Of a stretch of 31,579 nucleotides of DNA, positions 22,660 to 31,579 are shown in pieces (position 1 is the first letter of the stretch; each line of letters starts with the position of its first letter). Origin of the DNA: Geosiphon pyriformis (lineage: Eukaryota > Glomeromycota > Glomeromycetes > Archaeosporales > Geosiphonaceae). The notes under the pieces were generated by a model, which searched no databases, had not been told where the DNA came from, and saw only the letters and a list, made by a program, of their open reading frames with translations. The stretch is from contig JAAOMT010000093.1 of NCBI GenBank assembly GCA_016748015.1, positions 10,074 through 41,652 of the forward strand, given 5' to 3'. The translations under genes and the position numbers were made by a program.

Positions 22660-24266
22660 TTAGTCAGTTCCAAAAAGAAGTTCTTTAAAGGTCATTTGTT
22701 TTTGTTTTTTTCTCACTTCCCCTTCACGGGTTTTCTTTTCTTTTAGCTTTTCTTTGGGGATGAAAGGGCACATGGTGTGTCCAAAATATGGACCGAAATG
22801 TTCATCATCAGGGTGTGATTCTCTATACTTTTTTAATGAATCTTCTTGGTTAATACCTGGATATATGGCTCTATTAAAATGATTTCGTGCATTACAATCC
22901 TGAAAGTTTTTCAAATAAGATTAAAAAAAAATTGAAAATTTGCTTGATAGAGATCAAATATTGAAATAAACAATTACCTCATTTTCATATAAAGTAGCCG
23001 TATGATAGCACAAAAATATTTTAGGATCTGGACAATGACATGAGGATGGTTCTATCCAAAATTCTTCTGGGAAGTGTCTATATAAAATTCTGCGAGGTCT
23101 TGATAATTTACTTGGAGACGTCTTTTTTACACGATAAAAGCCATCATTCGGAAAATTAGGCATCCAATCATCACCATGAGTTACTCTCCAAACTTTAGAC
23201 AAGATTTCTTTAGTATGATGAATGAATAATTCAGTTCCAATTCGTGGTTGACCAAAAGTAATAAGATTTACTGAAGAATCTTTGCGCCTCATTTTATATT
23301 CAAGCGAGGCAAATACCGCAATCACTAAACATTTTAAAAAAAATTATATCAGTAATTTTTATTAAATTTTTTTCAATCAAATATATACTCGATTTACCAG
23401 CTCCGATACCGAAACCCGTAAATGTATATTTTTTCCTCATTTCTTGGTTTTCAAAAATTTCTAATTTTTCCCAAAACTCTTTTGCCACAGATTCCCAACG
23501 CTTATAAAAAATTTTAGCAACAAAACCATTCTCTACGTGTGGGTAAGGAATTAAATCCCATTTAGTATTGTCCGTATTACTCACTGTATAATTAAAATCA
23601 TTCTCAAAAGCCCCAAAAGAGATAATTTCTTTTGAAAATATTGCTGTTAAAATATGAATGTAAGAAATTGAGATTAATCTTTTTTTCACTATATATTTTT
23701 TTCCACCTTTAAAACTTAATCAACTAAAAATATATTTACTAACCTAAAATTTGGTCTTTCCCACGACCCGATAAATAATGTTGATGCTTAAGTTCAGAAA
23801 CTGTTTGACAAGATGCTTCCCATGCCAAAGTCGCACTTGAAGATAATTTAAGCAAAATATCTTTGTCACTAACAAGCTCTTTTACAAAGGTTACATCTAC
23901 GTTATCAGTTCTTCTCATTGCAACTATCGTATCATCAAAGCTATTAGCTAGTATAGTAAGAGTCTGAATATTATTAGAAGATATATTATTTCTTTTTTGA
24001 ATTGATTTAATTAAAATCTTTTTCTGTTTTGAGTAAGAAGAAGAAATTTGAAACTCATTTTCAGTTTTATTTTGGAATGATTCAAGAAAATTTCTCTCTT
24101 TTTGCGAAAATAAAAGGATATGATCATTATTAACTGTAGTAAGTTCATTTTTAGAGTAAACATAAAAAAAAGAAGTTTGATTAAAATATGAAAAGAATAA
24201 TAATATTTTAAGGAATATTTTTAACCAATTGTGTTTAATTGAATAAAGCATTTTCAAAGTGCACAT
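22660..24266 (-). CDS. Class-3 lipase-fold protein with Gly at the nucleophile position
   Basis: Four exons in phase give 451 residues: 24266-23744, 23643-23398, 23324-22978 and 22899-22660 (introns 100, 73 and 78 nt). Exon 2 is 246 nt, exactly the length of exon 2 in the gene at 11129-12692. An N-terminal hydrophobic stretch (about residues 15-36, LKIFLKILLFFSYF) may be a signal peptide. A Ser/Asn/Lys-rich region follows. The lipase-3 fold shows EIISFGAF, the elbow TGFGIGA (250-256) in place of TGHSLGG, NLITFGQPRIG (276-286), DDWMP with D309 as probable acid, and EHFGPYFG with H406. The catalytic Ser is Gly, so the protein should not work as a normal serine hydrolase. A charged Lys/Glu tail after HTMCPF ends the protein. 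It is divergently paired with the gene at 24616. Met6 is an alternative start that leaves a tighter signal peptide. Confidence 0.82.
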
Positions 24267-24301
24267 ATTTCTTCCCTGACTAGCATCCTATCTATAATTT
24301 A

Positions 24302-24348
<47 letters not shown>

Positions 24349-24615
24349 TTATTATTATTATTATTATTATTATTGTTATTGTTATTATTATTGTTATTAT
24401 TATTATCGGATAAAATTTTTTAATCTTATTTAGGAGTGAAAACAAAAGATGTAATTTTCAAAACAAATAAATCAATGTTCAACTATTATTCAACAACACA
24501 TAAAGTTTTTTAAATTTGGGATATTCTTAACCAAAATTGTGGATATATTAACCGACTTTTTTCGATTTTATAAGCACAACATATACTGAAAAATTGATGG
24601 AAAGAAAAAACTTTA
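24267..24615. promoter_or_regulatory. Shared divergent promoter region of two lipase-like genes
   Basis: The two start codons (24266 minus and 24616 plus) face away from each other with 349 bp between them, about a third of which is an ATT microsatellite. Both promoters must lie here or overlap the genes. No specific factor site was recognised. Confidence 0.5.
24302..24414 (+). repeat. Long ATT trinucleotide microsatellite
   Basis: About 37 ATT-type units with a few interruptions (ATATTT, GTT). It is the longest simple repeat in the window and sits inside a divergent promoter. Confidence 0.95.
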
Positions 24616-26163
24616 ATGGCTAATAAATCTAAAAATATGATTAAAACATTTTTTTTTGCACAAATTATGGCAACCCTTTTTTTATCTCTCTTTAAATCCT
24701 TTTTATCGTCAGATGAATATTTTTCGTCAGATAATTTAATACGGAATAACATGAAAATTAATTATTCTCATCCTTCACAAAAGATATTACAAATTAAAAA
24801 TAATTTAATAGACCAACATCAAGTTTCAATGATAAAAAATAACTTAAAAATTAAATCAGAAAATTTTATTTTTAAAAAAAGAAATAATTTTGGTCCTTTT
24901 TTCAGAAAAACTTTACTCAATGATAAAAACCTATTAAACCTACTTATTAAAAAAGCGGATTTAGCTTGGAAAGCACATTGTCTTTTGCAGCAACAAAATT
25001 TTTTGAATAAAGGTGAACATCTAGTTTTTTTTTCGTTAAAAAATTGAAAGAATACATATCCTAATCATCTCAAAATTTTACTAAAAAAATCAGATAACCG
25101 TAAAATTACGTTTTTTTTGTTCGCCCATGATCAGTCAAAGATCACATTTAGCTTTGCTTATTATAAAATCAATGATATGCAACCGTTGTTGCAGAGTTCA
25201 GGGAGATTATTTAAAGTCGTTCAGTTCCCAGATGTATTCGGTGCCTGGGTTGCTACAACTTATTATCACAAATGGCGAAAATATCTTGAAAAAAAATTTT
25301 TACATCGTCTTCAAAAGGAATCCAATTTTGAGTTCACTGGATTTGGCGAGAGTAGTCGTAAATTTTTATTTAATAAATGAAATATATTGAATTTAAGAAA
25401 ATGTAAAATTTTTAATTTCTACAATTACATCATTCTTACAAATTAGCGTATGCAATCTTTGCTGCTCTTGCATTTTTAAAAAAGTATCAACCAGAAAAGA
25501 GACCAATAGTTGTTACTTTTGGTCAACCAAGAATGGGAAATGAAATTTTTGTCGCTTATGCCCAATCCAAACTTGAGGTAAAAAATAAAAAAAAAAGATT
25601 TTTTTTTGTGCCTAATATTAAAAGAAGCTTTTTGAAAATTTTTAATTGAATTGAATTTAAAAAATCAAGATATATCGTGTTACTCTTGAAGATGATTGGC
25701 TACCTAACTTGCCCCTACGAGGGGTAAGAAAATTTTCTAAATGGAATGATAAAATCGAAAGATCGAGTGAACTTTCTCTAATTTATGAAGAATACAAACA
25801 CTTTACACCTGAATTTTGGATTGAACTTCAAAAAGATTTAATTTCCAAAGAAATATATTGTGAATGCCCGGAAAGTGATTATTCACTTGTATATGAATGT
25901 TATAACACTCATTCATTGGAAGAACATCCGGTATAAATCTCGAAAAATTTTTTTTTTTCAAAAAATGATAAATGTTTAATACTTAACATTTAACTAAAAA
26001 AATTTAGGAATGCAATGCTCGGAATCACGACTTTGACTTTCCAAGACAGTTAAAGTATTTCGGAAAATCAAATGACTTTCGTTATGGTCCATATTTTGAA
26101 AAAAATATGAGAAATTGTGAGAACCTTGAAACCAATGATCTCTTAAAAGAGACAAACAATTGA
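24616..26163 (+). CDS. Class-3 lipase-fold protein lacking Ser and His of the triad
   Basis: Five exons in phase give 402 residues: 24616-25012, 25094-25357, 25447-25577, 25670-25930 and 26008-26163 (introns 81, 89, 92 and 77 nt). A hydrophobic N terminus (about 10-30, KTFFFAQIMATLFLSLFKSF) may be a signal peptide. DLAWKAHCLLQQ matches the paralog DLAWEASCQ-type region. The fold shows KITFFLFAHD, elbow TGFGESS (214-220), VVTFGQPRMG, EDDWLP with D273, and a last exon starting ECNARNH. The nucleophile is Gly and the HxGPY His is Arg (R376, FRYGPYF), so two of three catalytic positions are lost. The third intron (25578-25669) is absent from both other genes. The first intron is the least certain: donor G/GTGAAC was chosen because phase and alignment fit. 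It is the divergent partner of the gene at 22660-24266. Confidence 0.75.
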
Positions 26164-27019
26164 GATTAATGAAATCTGAAATGTAAAACAAACAATATAG
26201 TTATAAAAATTTTAAAATTCTTTGATTTAAACAAATTCAACTGGTAAAAAAAGAAATTCATTAATTATATCACTTACACATTTAATTGGCTTGTTTGTTA
26301 TAATTTTATTTAATATAAGTTAATATTGAAAAATAAAAACTTAATTTTAATTAAATAAATTGTTTTTGTTTTATAATTTTTTATTAAACACTACTTCTCT
26401 TTAATTCTCTGAATTATTAAATTCATATCTGAATAATTACTGACCAAATATTTGAAATATATTTCTAAAGCGAATCAAAATATGTAATCTTTTTTCAAAA
26501 ACCATTACACTTGTATAGTAGTATCTTTAAAATAATAAAAATTTTGACTATTTTAAAAAAAAAAAGAATTTTTGTTTTTGTTCAAGCTATATATAGATTT
26601 AAACTAGGGAAATTTTAAGTTTATGCAGTAATGACATTCATAATATTAAAAGTAATTATTAATGTTTTATTTGTCATAATTAATGATAATCTTGTAATTA
26701 ATTTGAAAAAATTGCAATTATTATGATAAATAATATTATCAAATATTTATTTAGAAATAATTTATCAATTATAATTTTCCAGGTCATTTTATAAATTATA
26801 AATAATTTGAATATATTATATGATTGCAAATAAGTTATTGTATTTGAACAAAAAAAATATAATATATTTTTTAGCAGCTTTTTACATTTAAATAGTTTTT
26901 TTTTCAAATCGGTCACAATTCACTAAACACAATAAAATTTTTATTTTTATTATTATTTAAATAATAGCAAAAGATAAAAACTAATTTAAATAATATTTGT
27001 CATTTTAAACGAATGTTTT
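26164..27019. other. AT-rich spacer between convergent genes
   Basis: This is the 3' flank of the lipase-like gene and of the minus-strand Sel1 gene. A 72-codon minus frame at 26698-26916 is built of Ile/Phe/Leu/Lys codons typical of chance frames in AT-rich DNA, and is not called. Confidence 0.4.
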
Positions 27020-27994
27020 TTATTTACTTTTGGCGAGATATTCTAATTTCACCATTTTTTTTTCGTGTTCAGCTTCTTCTGTGAGTAATTGTACAGTTAA
27101 TTGAACTTCTGATTAACGAGAGTTACCTTTTGTAATTGTATATTTCCTTTGGGCCTGAGGATCATCACAAATTGCCGAGCTCAAATAAACTTTTCGTACA
27201 TATTTCGCCCCCTTTTTGATGACCTGTTTTTTGTCGAGGTTAGCCAGCTTAACCTTGGCATTAAGATCACCACCCGTTGCAGCTTTCTTATACCAATACA
27301 ATGCTCGTTTATCATCCTTTTTTGTACCCTGTGCCTCTCGAAAGCACTCAGCCAAATTAAATTGAGCACAGGGAAGACCAGCCCTGGCTGCTATTTGATA
27401 CCAATAGAAAGCTTTGAGAAGATCTCGCTGAGTACCTAATCCTGATTTGTAAAAGCATCCGACGTTATTTTGGCCACCTAATTGACCTAATTCAGCTGAT
27501 CTAAGAAACCATTTATATGATTTTTTCATATCAACGATGGTTCCTATTCCACGCTGATAACACCGTGCAAGCCGGTATTGGGAATGTCCATTACCATCAA
27601 TCGCAGACATCCGGTACAATTCGAAAGCTTTTTCTAAATTTTTTTTCACGCCAAATTCAATCTCGTAACAGATTCCAAGGAATAAATGACCATACGAGTA
27701 ACCATTTTCGGAGGCAACTTTGTAAGCTTTAAATGCTTTTTTCGGATCAAAACATTCATTCATATACTGATAACAAAATCCGAGAAGGCATCTAAACTGT
27801 CGAACATAATGTTTTCTACTCGTAATTTTTTCAATTAGATATTCCAGGGAAATGTCGTGACTTTCAAGGTTGTTTTGTATCTCGAGCGCAATATCTAAAT
27901 AAGTTTCTCCACGATTGATTGACTCAAGAAAACTTTTTGCGATCTGGTTCAATGGACCATATGTATAATTTAATGGGTGGAGATTTGAAATCAT
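27020..27994 (-). CDS. Sel1-repeat protein
   Basis: Exon 1 (27994-27127) and a proposed small exon 2 (27078-27020) give 308 residues. About five Sel1 repeats span 67-245, with signatures GICYEIEFG, ARCYQRGIGT, GCFYKSGLGT and AECFREAQGT, each followed by the A..WY..AA helix. Sel1 repeats form TPR-like alpha-alpha solenoids for protein binding. The N-terminal 66 residues are a helical cap without a named domain, and there is no signal peptide. The 48-nt intron (27126-27079, GTAACT...CTCACAG) is short but well formed. Splicing adds an Glu/Lys-rich tail (EEAEHEKKMVKLEYLAKSK), while unspliced reading ends GNSR. The start at 27994 is the first ATG of the open frame. It probably acts as a cytosolic adaptor, like the Sel1 part of the kinase fusion at 16743. 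Confidence 0.88.
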
Positions 27995-28140
27995 TTTGAA
28001 ATTTAATGAATTCTTGTTATTATTGAATTTGATGGATTTTTGTTATTATTGAAATTTGATGGAATTTTTATTATTATAAAGATTTTTTGTTGTTATTTAT
28101 AATTTTATGGATTTTGTTATTATTCAGATTTGAAGAGTTT
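27995..28140. repeat. Imperfect ~27-bp minisatellite abutting the Sel1 start codon
   Basis: About five degenerate copies of a unit like TTTGATGGATTTTTGTTATT plus ATTGAAA run from the base next to the ATG into the promoter. Unit length varies by a few bases. Confidence 0.65.
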
Positions 28141-28544
28141 TTTAGTTTATTATTGATTTTCGATTGATTATGGTTTTTTGGTATTTTTTGAATCTAAAAA
28201 ATTTACTATATTTATAGAAAATTTCTCATTGATTCCTAAATAGGCGCAAAACAAAGAAAAGTGGTACATGATTCGAGTTGTGCCAATTTATTAGTATTAC
28301 CCCGCATTTTGTGCTGAAATGACAGTGAGAAAAAGGTTTATTTTTGGTAAGAGTGAGACAAAGATATTGTACCTTGGTTTTTTGTAACGTTGTTGCGGCC
28401 AAATTGAGATAAAGCTTTTATTTTTTCAAACACAGTTTTACATGAGTAAAATGAGAATCATAATAACAAGTATGTTTCAAGATTTTATTATTATCATTAT
28501 TCTTCTTCTTTAAAGTGAGAACTAAATAAAAAATTATTCAAAAA
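28141..28544. other. AT-rich spacer upstream of the Sel1 gene
   Basis: This is presumed promoter-side DNA of the Sel1 gene. It is a little less AT-rich around 28240-28400. No gene was recognised. Confidence 0.35.
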
Positions 28545-28719
28545 ATGCCTCTAAAAATTGTCATTGCTGATCTTAGACTTTGTCGTCCTGCCAATTATTC
28601 AATAAATTACATCGTTGGTTATTCACTACTTACAGCCCGAAATTAGGAAATCGTTGCGTCTTATCATATGCAGGGATATTTACAGTTTTGCCTTTAAATT
28701 ATTAGTTAAATATAGATAA
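28545..28719 (+). pseudogene. Kinase-domain remnant
   Basis: PLKIVIADLRLCRPANYS matches PLKIVIGSLGVCRPANYP of the pseudokinase at 16743-19143. After TAG at 28644 the match continues in another frame (from 28618) as VIHYLQPEIRK and then DIYSFAFKLL, corresponding to VIRYLAPEI and the NIYSCAIIS segment. It covers only the DFG-to-F-helix part. It keeps the metal-site Asp (ADL) and DIYSF that the larger gene has lost, so it derives from a different, once more canonical paralog. One frameshift and a missing activation-loop part make it dead. Confidence 0.75.
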
Positions 28720-29266
28720 ATATTTAGTTATTTGCAATAATTTTTTATTTAACATTTAATAAATGACTACTTTGATTCCTCCAAGTTTGAAAGTTATTTA
28801 AATTGCAAAGAGTTTCCTTATTTTAATGTTATTTTGGATGCTTTTTTTTTTTGACTTTCCCTTTCTCCAGAGAATCAATCTTTAATTTCTTTTATTTTAG
28901 GCTATAGTTGTAACTATTAGGATATATATTTTACCATTTAGATTTTTCAGCGCGTTAATATTAAATAAATCGTCATTATTGTCATTATTATATTATAAAA
29001 AACAAAGATTTTATATTTCAAATTATTTACAACCTGCTTTTTTCTTATATGTCTAATTTCCCAATGTTAGATCAAACTTAAAAAGAAAAACCCTTAAAAA
29101 AGCATGATTTTTTGTTTAACAAATAAAAAACACCTGGTAATACAATTCAAGTGATATTTAGACATTTGATGATGGTCTAGCACTGGTAATTAAAATTTTA
29201 ATTAATTTGTCATCCACTGAAAATTTACCTTTGTATCTTCAGATTATTAGGACATTACTCGATAGT
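28720..29266. other. AT-rich spacer
   Basis: Nothing recognised on either strand. Confidence 0.35.
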
Positions 29267-29374
29267 TTAAAGGGTAAATTCTTTGCAACCGTTTTTGCGT
29301 CCACTACAATAGACATATTCTCCGTAGGGATCATCAATTAGGTCATCAGTTTGTTGAAAAAATAGTTGTTGCTG
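29267..29374 (-). other. Orphan terminal-exon-like coding segment
   Basis: After an ATTATAG acceptor, 35 codons run to TAA: it starts QQQLFFQQTDDLIDDPYGEY and ends with CSGRKNGCKEFTL. It is acidic, then has two Cys six residues apart. Composition is clearly less AT-rich than the flanks, as in the exons here. No preceding exon was found on the minus strand in the A/T desert to the right. It may be the last exon of an unrecognised gene or a leftover; the family is unknown. Confidence 0.35.
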
Positions 29375-29865
29375 CTATAATTAGATTTCTAATTTAAATA
29401 GGAATTTTGCTATTACCTTAAATCATTTTTCATTAGACTAATTCTTTTTTTTAGTTAATTAATTTTAAAAAAATTAATTATTAACTTTAATAATTGAATT
29501 GATCAATAAAAATTGCAAACTTAATATTCAATTATTATATAGGTTATAACTAAAAATAATAATATTTTAATAAGTTAAAACCAGTATGCTTAATTATTAT
29601 ATTATTACAACTTGGAATCATATAGCTAGTTGCCAATTAATGTAATGTTTATTTATTATTTTCAATTTATTATTCTAAATTATATAAATATAATTAATTA
29701 TAGTTAATATAATGCTTATTTATCAAATTTTCTAATTTAATTTTTATTATTATAATTTAAATTATAATAATTAATAAAAAAAGTTCAAAAATTATAAGAT
29801 AACAAGATAACATTAATTTTTTTTAGTAATTTCAATATATATTTGTGAAAAATTTGTTTTATAAA

Positions 29866-29907
<42 letters not shown>

Positions 29908-30517
29908 CATTAATAATAAATATAATATTGTTTTAATTAAACAAATATAGTATTAAAAAAACTAAATTAAAAAAATTTAAAATATAAAAAGCCAATTAAA
30001 AAATGGTTTATTGAAACCAAATTTTTTTTTGAATATTGTTCAGAATATTTTTTTCGTAATATAAATATGATCTTTTCAGATTAAAACTTTAGAACTTTTG
30101 TACAGCTTTATAAAACAAAGATTTTAAATTGTTAAAATAAATAAATAATAATAAATTTAAAATTTCTAAATATCAAATAATAAGAGTGAAAGATTTGAAA
30201 ATGTGAACATTGAAAGATGATTAATTCAACATTCATTGATTTAGCTAAGAATTAATTAAATTCTAATGCTTAAAAATCAGGCATTTAGAAATAAAATTTG
30301 CAATGATAATTTTGTTTTTAACATGCTAATATATTGTAATATTAAAGAACCAAAATTTACAGCCAACTTTTATAAGTTTTTGAGACCAAAAGTTTCATCT
30401 TAGCTAGTAATAAAAAATATGTTCATATATAACTAAAATTTAGCTTTAATGTTATACCTGATCGAAAAAACGGAAAATTTTAATGCTTAAAAGTTTCATG
30501 CTTTTCAAATATAGGCC
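29375..30517. other. AT-rich spacer
   Basis: Very A/T-rich DNA with one long ATT microsatellite (29868-29906). No gene recognised. Confidence 0.4.
29868..29906 (+). repeat. ATT trinucleotide microsatellite
   Basis: About 13 uninterrupted TTA/ATT units. Confidence 0.9.
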
Positions 30518-31579
30518 TTGATTTTCGAAGGCGAATTTAAAGACTCAGAATTAGTTAATAAATTAATAAAGTGCGGATTAAAAATGTTACTTCAGCTCCG
30601 GATAAATATCAGGTCACATGTCAATAACATACTAATATGCGGGCAGTCATCTCACTCCCAAGATACAATAGATACCTTGAAACTTCTGTTTTACCGATGT
30701 TACCCCAACAACACCTTCTCGCGTTATCTAATGATTTTTGCGAATTTATTTAACACTCAGAAGTTCTCTGATGTTAAAATTATAGTTGGCGAAGCGCCCA
30801 ATATCAGAACTTTTCAATCTCATTCCCAAATTTTAGCAGCAAGATCACCATATTTTGCTACAGCACTCTCTAGTAATTGGGTTAAAAGGGAAAATAATAC
30901 TATTATCTTCAATAAACCTAATATTTCACCTAATATTTTTGAAATAATTCTCAGGTAAGAGTTTCATTTGCTTTAAAGAATTTTAGCTAACATTAAATCA
31001 TATGTTTCATTTTCCTGTACAGATATATTTATAATGGCGAGATTTCTCTTGATAAGCATGGAATACCTACCATCTTAGAATTGCTTGTTACCGCAGACGA
31101 GCTTATTTTAGAGAATCTTATTGATCTCCTTGAAGACTATTTGATTGAACACCGTGCAGAAGAGCTAGAGAAAAGTTTCGTTACTTTGCATAAAACTTCA
31201 TTTATGCATGATTCTTTCAAAAAGTTACAAAATTTCTGCACAGAAATAATTGTTAATAATTCAGCTATAGTCTTCAACTCCCAAGATTTCACCTCCCTTA
31301 GTGAAAATTCTCTTTCCTCAATTTTAACCCGGAATGACCTAAATATAGAAGAATCAAAGATATGGGAAAAGATTGTGGAATGGGGGGTTGATAAATTGGA
31401 TAAAAATATTCAGATGAAGAAAGTTCGTTGCTGGACAGATGAAAACTTTAACGCCTTTAAGGAATCTATTGAAAGGCTTCTATCTTTAATCCGCTTCTTT
31501 AACATATCTTCAGTTGACTTCTATCACAAAGTAAAACCATTTGCGAGAATCTTACCTGGAACTTTATATGAAGATCTTT
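30518..31579 (+). CDS. BTB-BACK-TLDc protein, 3' cut by window edge, altered N terminus
   Basis: The BTB exon ends at 30954. A 68-nt intron (30955-31022) is followed by exon 2, open to the window end. BTB motifs FSDVKIIVGEAPNIRTF and ARSPYFATALS are followed by RYIYNGEISL at the junction and a BACK-like region ending LPGTLYEDL. The TLDc domain lies outside. The ancestral start seems to be ATG 30697 (MLPQQHLLALSNDF, compare MAPQQFFHALSNDF of the copy at 3755). One extra T near 30746 throws that frame into a TAA. The BTB frame itself is open upstream to 30518 with no homology, and has an internal ATG at 30731 that would give a protein starting MIFANLFNTQKF. So the gene may use a new start, or be damaged. 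Splice phase here is intact, unlike the copy at 2255-3755. Confidence 0.8.

Noticed and set aside
24302-24414. CRISPR-like or satellite array
   Set aside because: It is a plain ATT microsatellite without spacers, in a eukaryotic genome.
26698-26916. 72-codon minus-strand membrane-like frame
   Set aside because: Hydrophobicity comes from A/T-only codons; no homologous copy or splice context supports it.

Overview
The window looks like nuclear DNA of an arbuscular mycorrhizal fungus (Glomeromycotina, most likely Rhizophagus or a close relative). The non-coding DNA is extremely AT-rich. The introns are short GT-AG introns (48-118 nt). The recognisable genes belong to families known to be hugely expanded in that group: BTB-BACK-TLDc proteins, Sel1-repeat proteins, Sel1/kinase fusions and class-3 lipase-fold proteins. 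The species is inferred from gene content and not proven. Exon structures were built by hand from splice consensus, reading phase and alignment of paralogs to each other.

Layout. (1) 1-3755: two BTB-BACK-TLDc paralogs lie tail to tail as an inverted repeat. The left one is cut by the window edge. The right one has a 4-bp frameshift at the start of exon 2. A 3' fragment of the same gene lies at 10440-10785, and a third copy runs off the right edge (30518-31579). (2) 6266-14251: a decayed lipase-like gene, an apparently intact secreted lipase-like gene (11129-12692, minus) and, facing it, a fragment resembling its N-terminal exon (14084-14251, plus). (3) 16463-19143: a 10-unit TTAGGG/ATAGGG telomere-like tract, then a Sel1 - double zinc-ribbon - kinase fusion whose kinase part has lost its catalytic motifs. 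(4) 22660-26163: two lipase-like genes head to head across a 349-bp spacer filled by an ATT microsatellite. (5) 27020-27994: a Sel1-repeat protein behind an imperfect minisatellite, then a kinase remnant (28545-28719) and an orphan exon-like segment (29267-29374). The rest is AT-rich DNA with microsatellites.

The most striking theme is loss of catalysis with the fold kept. All three complete lipase-like genes lack the GxSxG serine (GFDSGG, GFGIGA and GFGESS instead), although two keep the acid and histidine positions. The kinase lacks both the HRD and DFG aspartates. These genes look more like binding or decoy proteins than enzymes. The region also shows birth-and-death evolution, with intact, frameshifted and fragmentary copies of the same families side by side.
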